Part shown: in pieces, positions 9,517 to 24,500 of the stretch
How the letters are laid out: every line of letters begins with the position of its first letter
How positions within the stretch are numbered: position 1 is the stretch's first letter
NCBI RefSeq assembly: GCF_003096015.2
Contig: NZ_CP029185.2
Coordinates: 1-64,000 of the forward strand
From: Limnobaculum parvum
GTDB taxonomy: Bacteria; Pseudomonadota; Gammaproteobacteria; Enterobacterales; Enterobacteriaceae
DNA: 64,000 nucleotides
Direction: 5' to 3'
The notes under the pieces: generated by a model
What the model was told of the DNA's origin: nothing
The model's database searches: none
Seen by the model: only the letters and a program-made list of their open reading frames with translations
Translations under genes and position numbers: made by a program

Positions 9517-9548
9517 AATACTTAAGGATATAAAGGAGTTATTCAAGT
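9517..9548 (+). promoter_or_regulatory. Conserved leader and RBS of adhesin 1
   Basis: AAGGAG at 9533-9538 lies 10 bp before the ATG. The 32 bases preceding the start codon are identical to those before adhesin 2 (41077-41108), whereas sequence further upstream is unrelated. This fixes the start codon and suggests selection on, or conversion of, the translation initiation region. Confidence 0.75.
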
Positions 9549-12500
9549 ATGAATACAAATGCCAGTTTATTGGTAAATTCAGGAAGTGGTGCCTCTCAGG
9601 TTGTTTCTCTTGATGCAGGCAAACCGATCAAAATCAAAATCCAACCCGGTAGTAAATACCTTCTTAAGAATAATGATAATAACTTTGCACCGGAGAACAT
9701 CACACTTCTGCGCAATGGTGATGATCTGTGCATTATTCTTGAAGGTGATACAACACCGGCAGTGGTTATTGAAGACTATTATGTTGCTGGTAATAGTGAA
9801 CCGCTATTAGGTATGGCCGAGGATGGCCAACTTTATGCCTATATGGTGACGGATGGTTCATCTTTCGGTGAAGGCTATCTTTTTGATAATGGAGCTTTTG
9901 CTCCCGCAGCGCTAGGCGGTATGCCGTTGGGCGATGGCGCTTATCTATTTGAAGAAACCGATCATGATATGGGGCTGTTGGCTCTATGGCCATGGTTCTT
10001 GGGTGCGGCAGCGCTTACAGGTGCGGGCATTGCAATCTATCAGCATAACAAGGATGATGATAATGATTCTTCCCCAGCTCCGGTAACGCCTCCTCCGGTA
10101 AGAGAAGCCTCTGTACCAACACTGGAGGGTGCTCTGGATCAGACGGGTAACATTACTGGTCCTATCGCGGACGGTTCTTTTACCGATGAAAATCATCCGG
10201 TCATCTATGGTACTGGTTATGCCGGTGACACCATCAATGTTTATGATAATGGTCAATTAATTGGTACTGCGATTGTTGCTGCTGATGGTACCTGGAGCTT
10301 GAAGCCAGAGACCGCGCTGATCGATGGTGCTCATAACATCACCATTACCCAATCTAACTCAGATGGCTCCACAAGTAAGCCATCTGATGGTTTATCTTTT
10401 ACTGTTGATACCGCTGCCCCAGTAAGACCGCTGTTTGGCGATATCATCGATAATGTGGGTTCTATCACTGGTCCAATTGCCAATGGTGCAACCACCGATG
10501 ACGCTCGTCCTGAAGTGACTGGTACCGGTGAACCGGGTAATACCATTACTATTTTTATTGGTGGTAAAGAAGCCGGTAAGGCGCTTATCGACGGTAATGG
10601 GCACTGGAGCTGGACACCTGAAACAGATTTAGCAGATGGTCATTATCAACTGACTATCACTGAAACTGATAAAGCAGGCAACGTCAGCCCTGTTTCACCA
10701 ACATTTGACTTTAATGTTGATACTACTGCGCCAGCTAAACCGATCGTTCCAGAAGCTATTGATAATATTGGTGATATCACCGGTCCAATCAAGCCGGGTG
10801 ATAAGACTGATGATACCAAACCGGAATTTAACGGTGAAGGCACGCCGGGCGACACCATCATCATTAAAGATGGTGATGACATTATCGGCTCCGTAGTTAT
10901 CCCAGAAGACGGTAAGTGGGAGTGGACGCCAGAAGAGCCGATGGGCGAAGGCGATCACAGCATTACTGTGACCGAGAAAGACCCGGCGGGCAATGAAAGT
11001 GAGCCATCCGATCCAATCGAGTTTGAAATTGACACCACTCCGCCAACCAAACCGATCGTTCCAGAAGTCATTGATAATGTTGGTGATATCACCGGTCCAA
11101 TCAAGCCGGGTGATAAGACTGATGATACCAAACCGGAATTTAACGGTGAAGGCACGCCGGGCGACACCATCATCATTAAAGATGGTGATGACATTATCGG
11201 CTCCGTAGTTATCCCAGAAGACGGTAAGTGGGAGTGGACGCCAGAAGAGCCGATGGGCGAAGGCGATCACAGCATTACTGTGACCGAGAAAGACCCGGCG
11301 GGCAATGAAAGTGAGCCATCCGATCCAATCGCGTTTGAAATTGACACCGTTCCACCGGTGAAACCAACCGTACCGGAAGTCACCGATAATACCGGTGATA
11401 AAACCGGTGCCATCGAGCCGGGTGATGTGACCGACGAAAACAAACCGGAATTCAACGGTGAAGGGACGCCGGGCGACACCATCATCATTAAAGACGGTGA
11501 AGACATCATCGGCTCCGTGGTTATTCCAGAAGACGGTAAGTGGGAGTGGACGCCAGAAGAACCACTGGCCGACGGCGATCACAGCATTACCGTGACCGAG
11601 AAAGATCCGGCGGGCAATGAGAGTGTGCCATCCGATCCAATCGAGTTTGAAATTGACACCGTTCCACCGGTGAAACCAACCGTACCGGAAGCCACCGATA
11701 ATACCGGTGATAAAACCGGTGCTATCAAGCCGGGTGATGTGACCGACGAAAACAAACCGGAATTCAACGGTGAAGGGACGCCGGGCGACACCATCATCAT
11801 TAAAGACGGTGATGACGTCATTGGCTCCGTGGTTATTCCAGAAGACGGTAAGTGGAACTGGACGCCAGAAGAACCACTGGCCGACGGCGAGCACAGCATT
11901 ACCGTGACCGAGAAAGATCCGGCGGGCAATGAGAGTGTGCCATCCGATCCGATCGCATTTGAAATTGACACCGTTCCACCGGTGAAACCAACCGTACCGG
12001 AAGCCACCGATAATACCGGTGATAAAACCGGTGCTATCAAGCCGGGTGATGTGACCGACGAAAACAAACCGGAATTCAACGGTGAAGGGACGCCGGGCGA
12101 CACCATCATCATTAAAGACGGTGATGACGTCATTGGCTCCGTGGTTATCCCAGAAGACGGTAAGTGGGAGTGGACGCCAGAAGAACCACTGGCCGACGGC
12201 GATCACAGCATTACCGTGACCGAGAAAGATCCGGCGGGCAATGAGAGTGTGCCATCCGATCCGATCGCGTTTGAAATTGACACCGTTCCACCGGTGAAAC
12301 CAACCGTACCGGAAGCCACCGATAATACCGGTGATAAAACCGGTGCCATCAAGCCGGGTGATGTGACCGACGAAAACAAACCGGAATTCAACGGTGAAGG
12401 GACGCCGGGCGACACCATCATCATTAAAGACGGTGATGACGTCATTGGCTCCGTGGTTATCCCAGAAGACGGTAAGTGGGAGTGGACGCCAGAAGAACCA

Positions 12501-15500
12501 CTGGCCGACGGCGAGCACAGCATTACCGTGACCGAGAAAGATCCGGCGGGCAATGAGAGTGTGCCATCCGATCCGATCGCGTTTGAAATTGACACCGTTC
12601 CACCGGTGAAACCAACCGTACCGGAAGCCACCGACAAAACCGGCGATGAAACGGGCCCAATCAGTTCGGGTGATGTGACCGACGAAAACAAACCGGAATT
12701 CAACGGTGAAGGGACGCCGGGCGACACCATCATCATTAAAGACGGTGATGACGTCATTGGCTCCGTGGTTATTCCAGAAGACGGTAAGTGGAACTGGACG
12801 CCAGAAGAACCACTGGCCGACGGCGATCACAGCATTACCGTGACCGAGAAAGACCCGGCGGGCAATGAAAGTGTGCCATCCGATCCGATCGAGTTTGAAG
12901 TTGACACCGTTCCACCGGTGAAACCAACCGTACCGGAAGCCACCGATAATACCGGTGATAAAACCGGTGCTATCAAGCCGGGTGATGTGACCGACGAAAA
13001 CAAACCGGAATTCAACGGTGAAGGGACGCCGGGCGACACCATCATCATTAAAGACGGTGATGACGTCATTGGCTCCGTGGTTATCCCAGAAGACGGTAAG
13101 TGGGAGTGGACGCCAGAAGAACCACTGGCCGACGGCGATCACAGCATTACTGTGACCGAGAAAGATCCGGCGGGCAATGAGAGTGTGCCATCCGATCCGA
13201 TCGCGTTTGAAATTGACACCGTTCCACCGGTGAAACCAGCGGTACCGGAAGCCACCGATAATACCGGTGATAAAACCGGTGCCATCAAGCCGGGTGATGT
13301 GACCGACGAAAACAAACCGGAATTCAACGGTGAAGGGACGCCGGGCGACACCATCATCATTAAAGACGGTGATGACGTCATTGGCTCCGTGATTATCCCA
13401 GAAGACGGTAAGTGGAACTGGACGCCAGAAGAACCACTGGCCGACGGCGATCACAGCATTACCGTGACCGAGAAAGACCCGGCGGGCAATGAGAGTGTGC
13501 CATCCGATCCGATTGCGTTTGAAATTGACACCGTTCCACCGGTGAAACCAGCGGTACCGGAAGCCACCGATAATACCGGTGATAAAACCGGTGCCATCAA
13601 TCCGGGTGATGTGACCGACGAAACCAAACCGGAATTCAACGGTGAAGGGACGCCGGGCGACACCATCATCATTAAAGACGGTGAAGACATCATCGGCTCC
13701 GTGGTTATCCCAGAAGACGGTAAGTGGGAATGGACGCCGGAAACCGATCTGGAAGACGGTGAGCACAGCATTACCGTGACCGAGAAAGATCCGGCGGGCA
13801 ATGAGAGTGTGCCATCCGATCCGATCGAATTTGTGGTAGATACCATTCCATCGGATGCGCCGGCAGCACCAACCATCATGGATAATACTGGTGATAAGAC
13901 GGGCGCTATCAAGCCAGGTGACCAAACCGACGAGACCAAACCAGAGTTCAGCGGTGAAGGTACGGCGGGCGACGTTATCAAGATCCTTGATAATGGAGAA
14001 GTGATTGGTTCAACCTCCGTTGCTGAAGACGGTACTTGGACCTTTACACCGGAAACGCCGCTGGCGGACGGCGATCACAGTATCACCCTGACCGAAACGG
14101 ATCCTGCGGGCAACGAAAGTGTCCCATCGGCACCGATTGCGTTTGTGGTAGATACCATTCCACCGGATGCACCAACGGCACCAAGCATCACCGATAATAC
14201 CGGTGATAAGACGGGCGCTATCAAGCCAGGTGACCAAACCGACGAAACCAAACCAGAGTTCAACGGTGAAGGGACTGCGGGCGACGTTATCAAGATCCTT
14301 GATAACGGAGAAGTGATTGGCTCAACTACCGTTGGTGAAGACGGCACTTGGACCTTTACACCGGAAACGCCGCTGGCGGAAGGCGATCACAGTATCACCC
14401 TGACCGAAACGGATCCTGCGGGCAACGAAAGTGTCCCATCGGCACCGATTGCGTTTGTGGTAGATACCATTCCACCGGATGCACCAACGGCACCAAGCAT
14501 CACCGATAATACCGGTGATAAGACGGGCGCTATCAAGCCAGGTGACCAAACCGACGAAACCAAACCAGAGTTCAACGGTGAAGGGACTGCGGGCGACGTT
14601 ATCAAGATCCTTGATAACGGAGAAGTGATTGGCTCAACTACCGTTGGTGAAGACGGCACTTGGACCTTTACACCGGAAACGCCGCTGGCAGATGGTGAAC
14701 ACAGCATCACCTTGACTGAAACCGATCCGGCGGGTAACGAAAGTGTCCCATCGGCACCGATTGCGTTTGTGGTAGATACCATTCCACCGGATGCACCAAC
14801 GGCACCAAGCATCACCGATAATACCGGTGATAAGACGGGCGCTATCAAGCCAGGTGACCAAACCGACGAAACCAAACCAGAGTTCAACGGTGAAGGGACG
14901 GCGGGCGACGTTATCAAGATCCTTGATAACGGAGAAGTGATTGGCTCAACTACCGTTGGTGAAGACGGCACTTGGACCTTTACACCGGAAACGCCGCTGG
15001 CGGAAGGCGATCACAGTATCACCCTGACCGAAACGGATCCGGCGGGCAACGAAAGTGTCCCATCGGCACCGATTGCGTTTGTGGTAGATACCACTGCACC
15101 GGATGCACCAACGGCACCAACCATCATTGATGATACCGGCGCTAAGACGGGCGCTATCAATGCAGGCGATGAAACCGACGATACCAAACCAGAGTTTAAG
15201 GGTGAAGGGACGGCGGGCGACGTTATCAAGATCCTTGATAACGGAGAAGTGATTGGCTCAACTACCGTTGGTGAAGACGGTACTTGGACCTTTACACCGG
15301 AAACGCCGCTGGCGGAAGGCGATCACAGTATCACCCTGACCGAAACTGACCCGGCGGGCAACGAAAGTGTCCCATCGGCACCGATTGCGTTTGTGGTAGA
15401 TACCACTGCACCGGATGCACCAACGGCACCAACCATCATTGATGATACTGGCGCTAAGACGGGCGCTATCAATGCAGGCGATGAAACCGACGATACCAAA

Positions 15501-18500
15501 CCAGAGTTTAAGGGTGAAGGTACGGCGGGCGACGTTATCAAGATCCTTGATAACGGAGAAGTGATTGGCTCAGCCACCGTTGGTGAAGACGGTACTTGGA
15601 CCTTTACACCGGAAGCTGAACTGAAGAACGGCGAGCATAGTATCACCCTGACTGAAACCGACCCGGCGGGCAACGAAAGTGTCCCATCGGCACCGATTGC
15701 GTTTGTAGTGGATACTGGAATACCGGATACACCAGCAGCACCGACCATCGCAGATGATGTAGGTAGTAAGACTGGGGCCATCAACTCTGGCGATCAGACC
15801 GACGATACCAAACCGGAATTCAGTGGTGAAGGTACGCCGGGCGACGTTATTAAGATCATGGATAACGGTGACGTGATTGGCTCTGTGGTTATTCCTGAAG
15901 ATGGCAAGTGGGACTGGACGCCGGAAGCTCCGTTGGCGGAAGGCGAACACAGCATCACCCTGACCGAAACGAATCCGGCAGGCAGCGAAAGTAATCCATC
16001 GGCACCGATTGAGTTTGTGGTAGATACCACCGCACCGGATGCGCCGGCAGTACCAAGCATCACCGATAATACCGGTGATAAGACGGGCGTTATCAATCCA
16101 GGCGATGAAACCGACGATACCAAACCAGAGTTTAAGGGTGAAGGTACGGCAGGTGACGTTATTAAGATCATGGATAACGGAGAAGTGATTGGCTCAGCCA
16201 CCGTTGGTGAAGACGGTACTTGGACCTTTACACCGGAAACACCACTGGCGGAAGGCGATCACAGTATCACCCTGACCGAAACTGACCCGGCGGGCAACGA
16301 AAGTGTTCCATCGGCACCGATTGCGTTTGTGGTAGATACCACCGCACCGGATGCGCCGGCAGTACCAAGTGTTACCGATAATACCGGTGATAAGACGGGC
16401 GCTATCAATTCAGGCGACCAGACCGACGAAACTAAACCAGAGTTCAACGGTGAAGGTACGGCGGGCGACGTTATCAAGATCCTTGATAACGGAGAAGTGA
16501 TTGGTTCAACCACCGTTGGTGAAGACGGCACTTGGACCTTTACACCGGAAACGCCGCTGGCGGAAGGCGATCACAGTATCACTCTGACTGAAACCGACCC
16601 GGCGGGCAACGAAAGTGTCCCATCGGCACCGATTGAGTTTGTGGTAGATACCACCGCACCGGATGCGCCGGCAGTACCAAGCATCACCGATAATACCGGT
16701 GATAAGACGGGCGTTATCAATCCAGGCGATGAAACCGACGATACCAAACCAGAGTTTAAGGGTGAAGGTACGGCGGGCGACGTTATTAAGATCCTTGATA
16801 ACGGAGAAGTGATTGGCTCAGCCACCGTTGGTGAAGACGGTACTTGGACCTTTACACCGGAAACACCACTGGCGGAAGGCGATCACAGTATCACCCTGAC
16901 CGAAACTGACCCGGCGGGCAACGAAAGTGTTCCATCGGCACCGATTGCGTTTGTGGTAGATACCACCGCACCGGATGCTCCAGCAGCACCGACCATCACT
17001 GATGATGTAGGTGATAAGACGGGCGTTATCAATTCAGGCGATGAAACCGACGATACCAAACCAGAGTTTAAGGGTGAAGGTACGGCGGGCGACGTTATCA
17101 AGATCCTTGATAATGGAGAAGTGATTGGTTCAACCACCGTTGGTGAAGACGGCACTTGGACCTTTACACCGGAAACTGAACTGAAGAATGGCGATCATAG
17201 TATCACCCTGACTGAAACCGACCCGGCGGGCAACGAAAGTGTCCCATCGGCACCGATTGAGTTTGTGGTTAATACTGATATACCGGATGCACCGGCAGCA
17301 CCGACCATCACTGATGATGTAGGTGATAAGACCGGCGCTATCAATTCAGGTGACGAGACCGACGATACCAAACCGGAATTCAGCGGTGAAGGTAACGCGA
17401 AAGATGTCATCAAGATCCTTGATAACGGAGAAGTGATTGGCTCGGTTACCGTTGGTGACGATGGTAAGTGGGACTGGACGCCGGAAGCTCCGTTGGCGGA
17501 AGGCGATCATAGCATCACCATCACTGAAACGAATCCGGCGGGCAACGAAAGTAATCCATCGACTCCGATTGAGTTTGTCGTGGATACCACTGCACCAGCT
17601 AAACCGGCTATTGATAGCGTTATTGATGATGAAGGTTCGGTTACTGGCCCAATTATTAACGGCGGCGTTACCGATGATACAACCCCAATCTTCTCAGGTG
17701 AAGGTGATGCGGGCGATATCATCACGTTGACTGATAATGAAGGCACAGTTATTGGTAGCGTGAAAGTTGATGAAAACGGTAGCTGGAAATTTACCCCAGA
17801 AACGCCGTTAGCAGAAGGCGATCACAGCATTACCGTGACTGAAACTGACCCGGCGGGCAACAAGAGTGAGCCATCCGATCCGTTTACGTTTACCGTGGAT
17901 ACCACTCCGCCAGATCTGACTAAATTAGCTATTACCGGCGTTGAAGATAACGTAGGTGAAGTTACCGGAAATATCCTTGATGGTAAGTCAACCGATGATG
18001 CTAGCCCGGTTATTACCGGTACCGGTACCAAAGGTGACACCATTGTGGTGTACGCAAAAGATACCACCGGTAACCATGAAATTGGTCGTGCAACGGTTGG
18101 GGATGATGGCAAGTGGAGTCTGGAACCAACCACGCCGTTACTGCCAGGTAGCAACGTACTGACCGCGGTAGAAATCGATCCGGCGGGTAATGCGACTGAA
18201 CCAAGTGCAACCTATACCATCACGTTGGATATTTCTAAACCAACAGAGCCAGTGATTGTTAACGTACTGGATGATGTGGGTCCTATCACGGGCGCATTAC
18301 AAAAAGGTGATGTGACCGACGATAACAAACCAACCATTACGGGTACGGCTGAAGCTGGCTATATCGTTCGCATTTATGACGGTGCAACCCTGTTAGGTTC
18401 TGTGACTGCTGACACCAAAGGCGTGTGGACATTTACACCAACCACCGCTCTGGCTGATGGCCAGCACAGCATCACTGCGACGGCGACCAGCACGATTGGT

Positions 18501-21500
18501 CAAACTAGCAAGCCAACCGGTATCTTCAATTTTGAAGTGGATACCAAGGCACCACTGGCAGCAGATAGCCTGAAGATCACCGATGATGTGGGTGATTATA
18601 AAGGCGAACTGAAAGACGGTGATACTACCGATGACGCTACACCAACCTTCAGCGGTAAGGCCGAAGCCAACAGCACCGTGACTATCTATAACGGTGATAA
18701 AGAAATTGGTTCAGCGAAAGCGGATGCTAGCGGTAACTGGTCAATTACGCCAAGTACTCCATTGACAGACGGTGACTATGCGTTCAGCACGGTTGTGACG
18801 GATAAAGCGGGTAACGTAAGTCCTGCAACACCAGATGTTCACATCACCATTGATACTACCGGCGTGGTGGTTAGCATTACTCATCTGGTAGATGATGTGG
18901 GCGCTATCACGGGTGATATCACACCAAATGGCGTAACCGACGATACTAAACCAGAAATCATTGGTACCGGTAAAGCGGGCAGCACCATCAAGATTTACGA
19001 CGGTGCGGTTAAGTTAGGTGAAACGACCGTTAAGGCCGATGGCTCTTGGAGCTTTACACCGACGACTGCCTTAAATGAAGGTAAACATAGTATCACGGCA
19101 ACGGCAACGGATAAGGCGGGTAATATCAGCCCGGCAACGTCTGCGTTTGAATTTACCGTAGATACTACTGCGCCATCGATCCCAACCATTGACTCAGCTA
19201 AAGACGACGTGGGCACGATTCAGGGACCACTGGCCAACGGTGGCGTGACGGATGACTCTACACCAACGCTGATTGGTAAAGCAGAGAAAGGCAGTACTGT
19301 CATCGTTTATGACGGTGAAGCAGTGCTGGGTTCTACTGTTGCAGACAGTAATGGTGATTGGAGCTTTACACCTGCTACCCCAGTTCTGGAAGGCGAGCAT
19401 AAGTTCCATGTGACCGCGACTGATGCGGCAGGTAACGTGAGTCCGAAGTCAGCCGACTTCGTGCTGACCACGGATTACACCGCGCCAGACTTCAGTAAGC
19501 TGGCTATCACTGGTGTGGATGATCAGGTAGGTGCAACCACCGGTAACGTGTTGTCCGGCGGTGAAACCGACGATACGCGTCCAACCATTAGCGGTACCGG
19601 CACTAAGGGTGACACCATTTTTGTGTATACCCATGACAGCGCCGGCGATCGTCTGATTGGCACCACGGTCGTTAAGGCAGATGGTACTTGGACCATGCAA
19701 CCTGAGTCACCGTTACTGACGGGTGAGAACAAGTTCACGGCGAAAGAGATGGATCCAGTGGGCAACAAGGTTGGCCCGTGTGCGGAATACGTTGTGACAC
19801 TGAACGTGACCCCGCCAGAGCCACCGGTGATTGTGCGCGTGGAAGACAACGTGAATAACGCAGATAATGCGGTAGTTTACGTACAAAAAGCGGGCCTGAC
19901 CGATGACAACACGCCGACCATTGTAGGTACGGCGGTGGCCAACGGTATTGTCACCATCTATAACAACGATGTGGCAATTGGTTCGGTGAAAGTGGGCGCT
20001 GACAGTCAGTGGACCTTTACACCAACACTGGCAGACGGCAAGTACAACATCCGTGCTGATGTGACTGACACTATTGGCAGAACCAGTACCAAAACCGGTA
20101 TTTTTGATTTTACCGTGGATACCACACCACCGAGCAAAGCGACAGATCTGGTTGTCACCGACAATGAAGGGTCTAAGACGGGTGCACTGACCAGCGGTGA
20201 GATTACTGATGACAGTACGCCAACCTTTACCGGCAAGGCAGAAGCCAACGGCACGGTCACTATTTATAACGGTGAGACGGCGTTGGGTACGGCTAACGTG
20301 GACGGTAGCGGTAACTGGACGTTTACTCCGGATGTGGCACTGGCTGATGGTGACTATACCTTCACCATCAAAGTGACCGATATGGCGGGTAACACCGGTG
20401 CGGCGACGGATACGTTTAATCTGACCATTGATACTACTGATGTAACAGTAAAAATCACCAAGTTGCTGGATGATGTGGGCAGCATTACGGGTCCTATCAC
20501 GCCAACCACCGGAGTGACTGACGACACGCGTCCGGAAATCATTGGTGAAGGCAAAGTGGGTAGCATCATCAAGGTGTACGATGGTGAAAACCTGCTGGGC
20601 TCTACAACAGTGAAAGCTGATAAGAGCTGGAGCTTTACGCCAACGTCAGATCTGGGTCAGGGCAGTCACAGCATTACGGCGACAGCCACCGATCTGGCGG
20701 GTAATACTAGCCCGGCGACCTCACCGTTTGTGTTCGAGATTGACACGGTGAAACCGTCAGTACCAACCATTGAGTCAGCCACCGATGACGTGGGTGATAT
20801 TCAGGATCCACTGAGTAACAACAGTTGGACCGATGACCCGACGCCAACGCTGATTGGTAAAGCCGAAAACGGCAGTATCGTGAAAGTGTATGACGGCTCA
20901 GCCTTCCTCGGCTCGGTTATTGCGAACGACACCACGGGTGAGTGGAGCTTCACACCGGTATCGGGTTTATCCGAAGGGCCACACACCTTTACGGTTACGG
21001 CCACGGATAAGGCGGGTAACATCAGTGATAAATCGGCAAACTTTGTGTTGACGCTGGACTTTACCGGTCCTGACCTGACCAAACTGGCGATCACCGGCGT
21101 GGATGATCAGGTAGGTGCAACCACCGGTAACGTGTTGTCCGGCGGTGAAACCGACGATACGCGTCCAACCATTAGCGGTACCGGCACTAAGGGTGACACC
21201 ATTTTTGTGTATACCCATGACAGCGCCGGCGATCGTCTGATTGGCACCACGGTCGTTAAGGCAGATGGTACTTGGACCATGCAACCTGAGTCACCGTTAC
21301 TGACGGGTGAGAACAAGTTCACGGCGAAAGAGATGGATCCAGTGGGCAACAAGGTTGGCCCGTGTGCGGAATACGTTGTGACACTGAACGTGACCCCGCC
21401 AGAGCCACCGGTGATTGTGCGCGTGGAAGACAACGTGAATAACGCAGATAATGCGGTAGTTTACGTACAAAAAGCGGGCCTGACCGATGACAACACGCCG

Positions 21501-24500
21501 ACCATTGTAGGTACGGCGGTGGCCAACGGTATTGTCACCATCTATAACAACGATGTGGCAATTGGTTCGGTGAAAGTGGGCGCTGACAGTCAGTGGACCT
21601 TTACACCAACACTGGCAGACGGCAAGTACAACATCCGTGCTGATGTGACTGATACTATTGGCAGAACCAGTACCAAAACCGGTATTTTTGATTTTACCGT
21701 GGATACCACACCACCGAGCAAAGCGACAGATCTGGTTGTCACCGACAATGAAGGGTCTAAGACGGGTGCACTGACCAGCGGTGAGATTACTGATGACAGT
21801 ACGCCAACCTTTACCGGCAAGGCAGAAGCCAACGGCACGGTCACTATTTATAACGGTGAGACGGCGTTGGGTACGGCTAACGTGGACGGTAGCGGTAACT
21901 GGACGTTTACTCCGGATGTGGCACTGGCTGATGGTGACTATACCTTCACCATCAAAGTGACCGATATGGCGGGTAACACCGGTGCGGCGACGGATACGTT
22001 TAATCTGACCATTGATACTACTGATGTAACAGTAAAAATCACCAAGTTGCTGGATGATGTGGGCAGCATTACGGGTCCTATCACGCCAACCACCGGAGTG
22101 ACTGACGACACGCGTCCGGAAATCATTGGTGAAGGCAAAGTGGGTAGCATCATCAAGGTGTACGATGGTGAAAACCTGCTGGGCTCTACAACAGTGAAAG
22201 CTGATAAGAGCTGGAGCTTTACGCCAACGTCAGATCTGGGTCAGGGCAGTCACAGCATTACGGCGACAGCCACCGATCTGGCGGGTAATACTAGCCCGGC
22301 GACCTCACCGTTTGTGTTCGAGATTGACACGGTGAAACCGTCAGTACCAACCATTGAGTCAGCCACCGATGACGTGGGTGATATTCAGGATCCACTGAGT
22401 AACAACAGTTGGACCGATGACCCGACGCCAACGCTGATTGGTAAAGCCGAAAACGGCAGTATCGTGAAAGTGTATGACGGCTCAGCCTTCCTCGGCTCGG
22501 TTATTGCGAACGACACCACGGGTGAGTGGAGCTTCACACCGGTATCGGGTTTATCCGAAGGGCCACACACCTTTACGGTTACGGCTACGGATAAGGCGGG
22601 TAACATCAGTGATAGATCGGCAAACTTTGTGTTGACGCTGGACTTTACCGGTCCTGACCTGACCAAACTGGCGATCACCGGCGTGGATGATCAGGTAGGT
22701 GCAACCACCGGTAACGTGTTGTCCGGCGGTGAAACCGACGATACGCGTCCAACCATTAGCGGTACCGGCACTAAGGGTGACACCATTTTTGTGTATACCC
22801 ATGACAGCGCCGGCGATCGTCTGATTGGCACCACGGTCGTTAAGGCAGATGGTACTTGGACCATGCAACCTGAGTCACCGTTACTGACGGGTGAGAACAA
22901 GTTCACGGCGAAAGAGATGGATCCAGTGGGCAACAAGGTTGGCCCGTGTGCGGAATACGTTGTGACACTGAACGTGACCCCGCCAGAGCCACCGGTGATT
23001 GTGCGCGTGGAAGACAACGTGAATAACGCAGATAATGCGGTAGTTTACGTACAAAAAGCGGGCCTGACCGATGACAACACGCCGACCATTGTAGGTACGG
23101 CGGTGGCCAACGGTATTGTCACCATCTATAACAACGATGTGGCAATTGGTTCGGTGAAAGTGGGCGCTGACAGTCAGTGGACCTTTACACCAACACTGGC
23201 AGACGGCAAGTACAACATCCGTGCTGATGTGACTGATACTATTGGCAGAACCAGTACCAAAACCGGTATTTTTGATTTTACCGTGGATACCACACCACCG
23301 AGCAAAGCGACAGATCTGGTTGTCACCGACAATGAAGGGTCTAAGACGGGTGCACTGACCAGCGGTGAGATTACTGATGACAGTACGCCAACCTTTACCG
23401 GCAAGGCAGAAGCCAACGGCACGGTCACTATTTATAACGGTGAGACGGCGTTGGGTACGGCTAACGTGGACGGTAGCGGTAACTGGACGTTTACTCCGGA
23501 TGTGGCACTGGCTGATGGTGACTATACCTTCACCATCAAAGTGACCGATATGGCGGGTAACACCGGTGCGGCGACGGATACGTTTAATCTGACCATTGAT
23601 ACTACTGATGTAACAGTAAAAATCACCAAGTTGCTGGATGATGTGGGCAGCATTACGGGTCCTATCACGCCAACCACCGGAGTGACTGACGACACGCGTC
23701 CGGAAATCATTGGTGAAGGCAAAGTGGGTAGCATCATCAAGGTGTACGATGGTGAAAACCTGCTGGGCTCTACAACAGTGAAAGCTGATAAGAGCTGGAG
23801 CTTTACGCCAACGTCAGATCTGGGTCAGGGCAGTCACAGCATTACGGCGACAGCCACCGATCTGGCGGGTAATACTAGCCCGGCGACCTCACCGTTTGTG
23901 TTCGAGATTGACACGGTGAAACCGTCAGTACCAACCATTGAGTCAGCCACCGATGACGTGGGTGATATTCAGGATCCACTGAGTAACAACAGTTGGACCG
24001 ATGACCCGACGCCAACGCTGATTGGTAAAGCCGAAAACGGCAGTATCGTGAAAGTGTATGACGGCTCAGCCTTCCTCGGCTCGGTTATTGCGAACGACAC
24101 CACGGGTGAGTGGAGCTTCACACCGGTATCGGGTTTATCCGAAGGGCCACACACCTTTACGGTTACGGCTACGGATAAGGCGGGTAACATCAGTGATAGA
24201 TCGGCAAACTTTGTGTTGACGCTGGACTTTACCGGTCCTGACCTGACCAAACTGGCGATCACCGGCGTGGACGATCAGGTTGGTGCAACCACCGGTAATG
24301 TGCTGTCAGGTAAAACAACTGACGACACGCGTCCAACCATCAGCGGTACCGGCACCAAGGGTGACACCATTTTTGTGTATACCCATGACAGCGCCGGCGA
24401 TCGTCTGATTGGCACCACGGTCGTTAAGGCTGACGGTACTTGGACTATGAGACCGGCAGAAGAGCTGAATTCTGGCGAGAACAAGTTCACGGCGAAAGAG

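Larger units (their letters stand above)
8472..9548. other. Long AT-rich regulatory region upstream of adhesin 1
   Basis: About 1.1 kb without a supportable gene. Most of 8570-9350 is A/T runs, the composition typical of H-NS-silenced leaders of horizontally acquired surface genes (inference). Visible landmarks are an 18-bp direct repeat (8696-8713 and 8826-8843), a consensus DnaA-box nonamer on the minus strand at 9009-9017, and the adhesin leader with its ribosome binding site just before 9549. Many TATAAT-like hexamers occur by composition, so no promoter is called. Confidence 0.6.

Noticed and set aside
10695..13925. Very long open frame on the minus strand (over 1000 codons) within the adhesin repeats
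   Set aside because: It repeats with the same 312-bp period as the sense repeats, has no start signal or recognisable family, and arises because repeat codon usage avoids antisense stops in that frame. The same holds for the long minus-strand frames at 43460-45865 and 45956-48517.
10740..17603. CRISPR-like or satellite array
   Set aside because: The regular 312-bp periodicity is entirely in frame coding sequence for Ig-like domains, without spacers.
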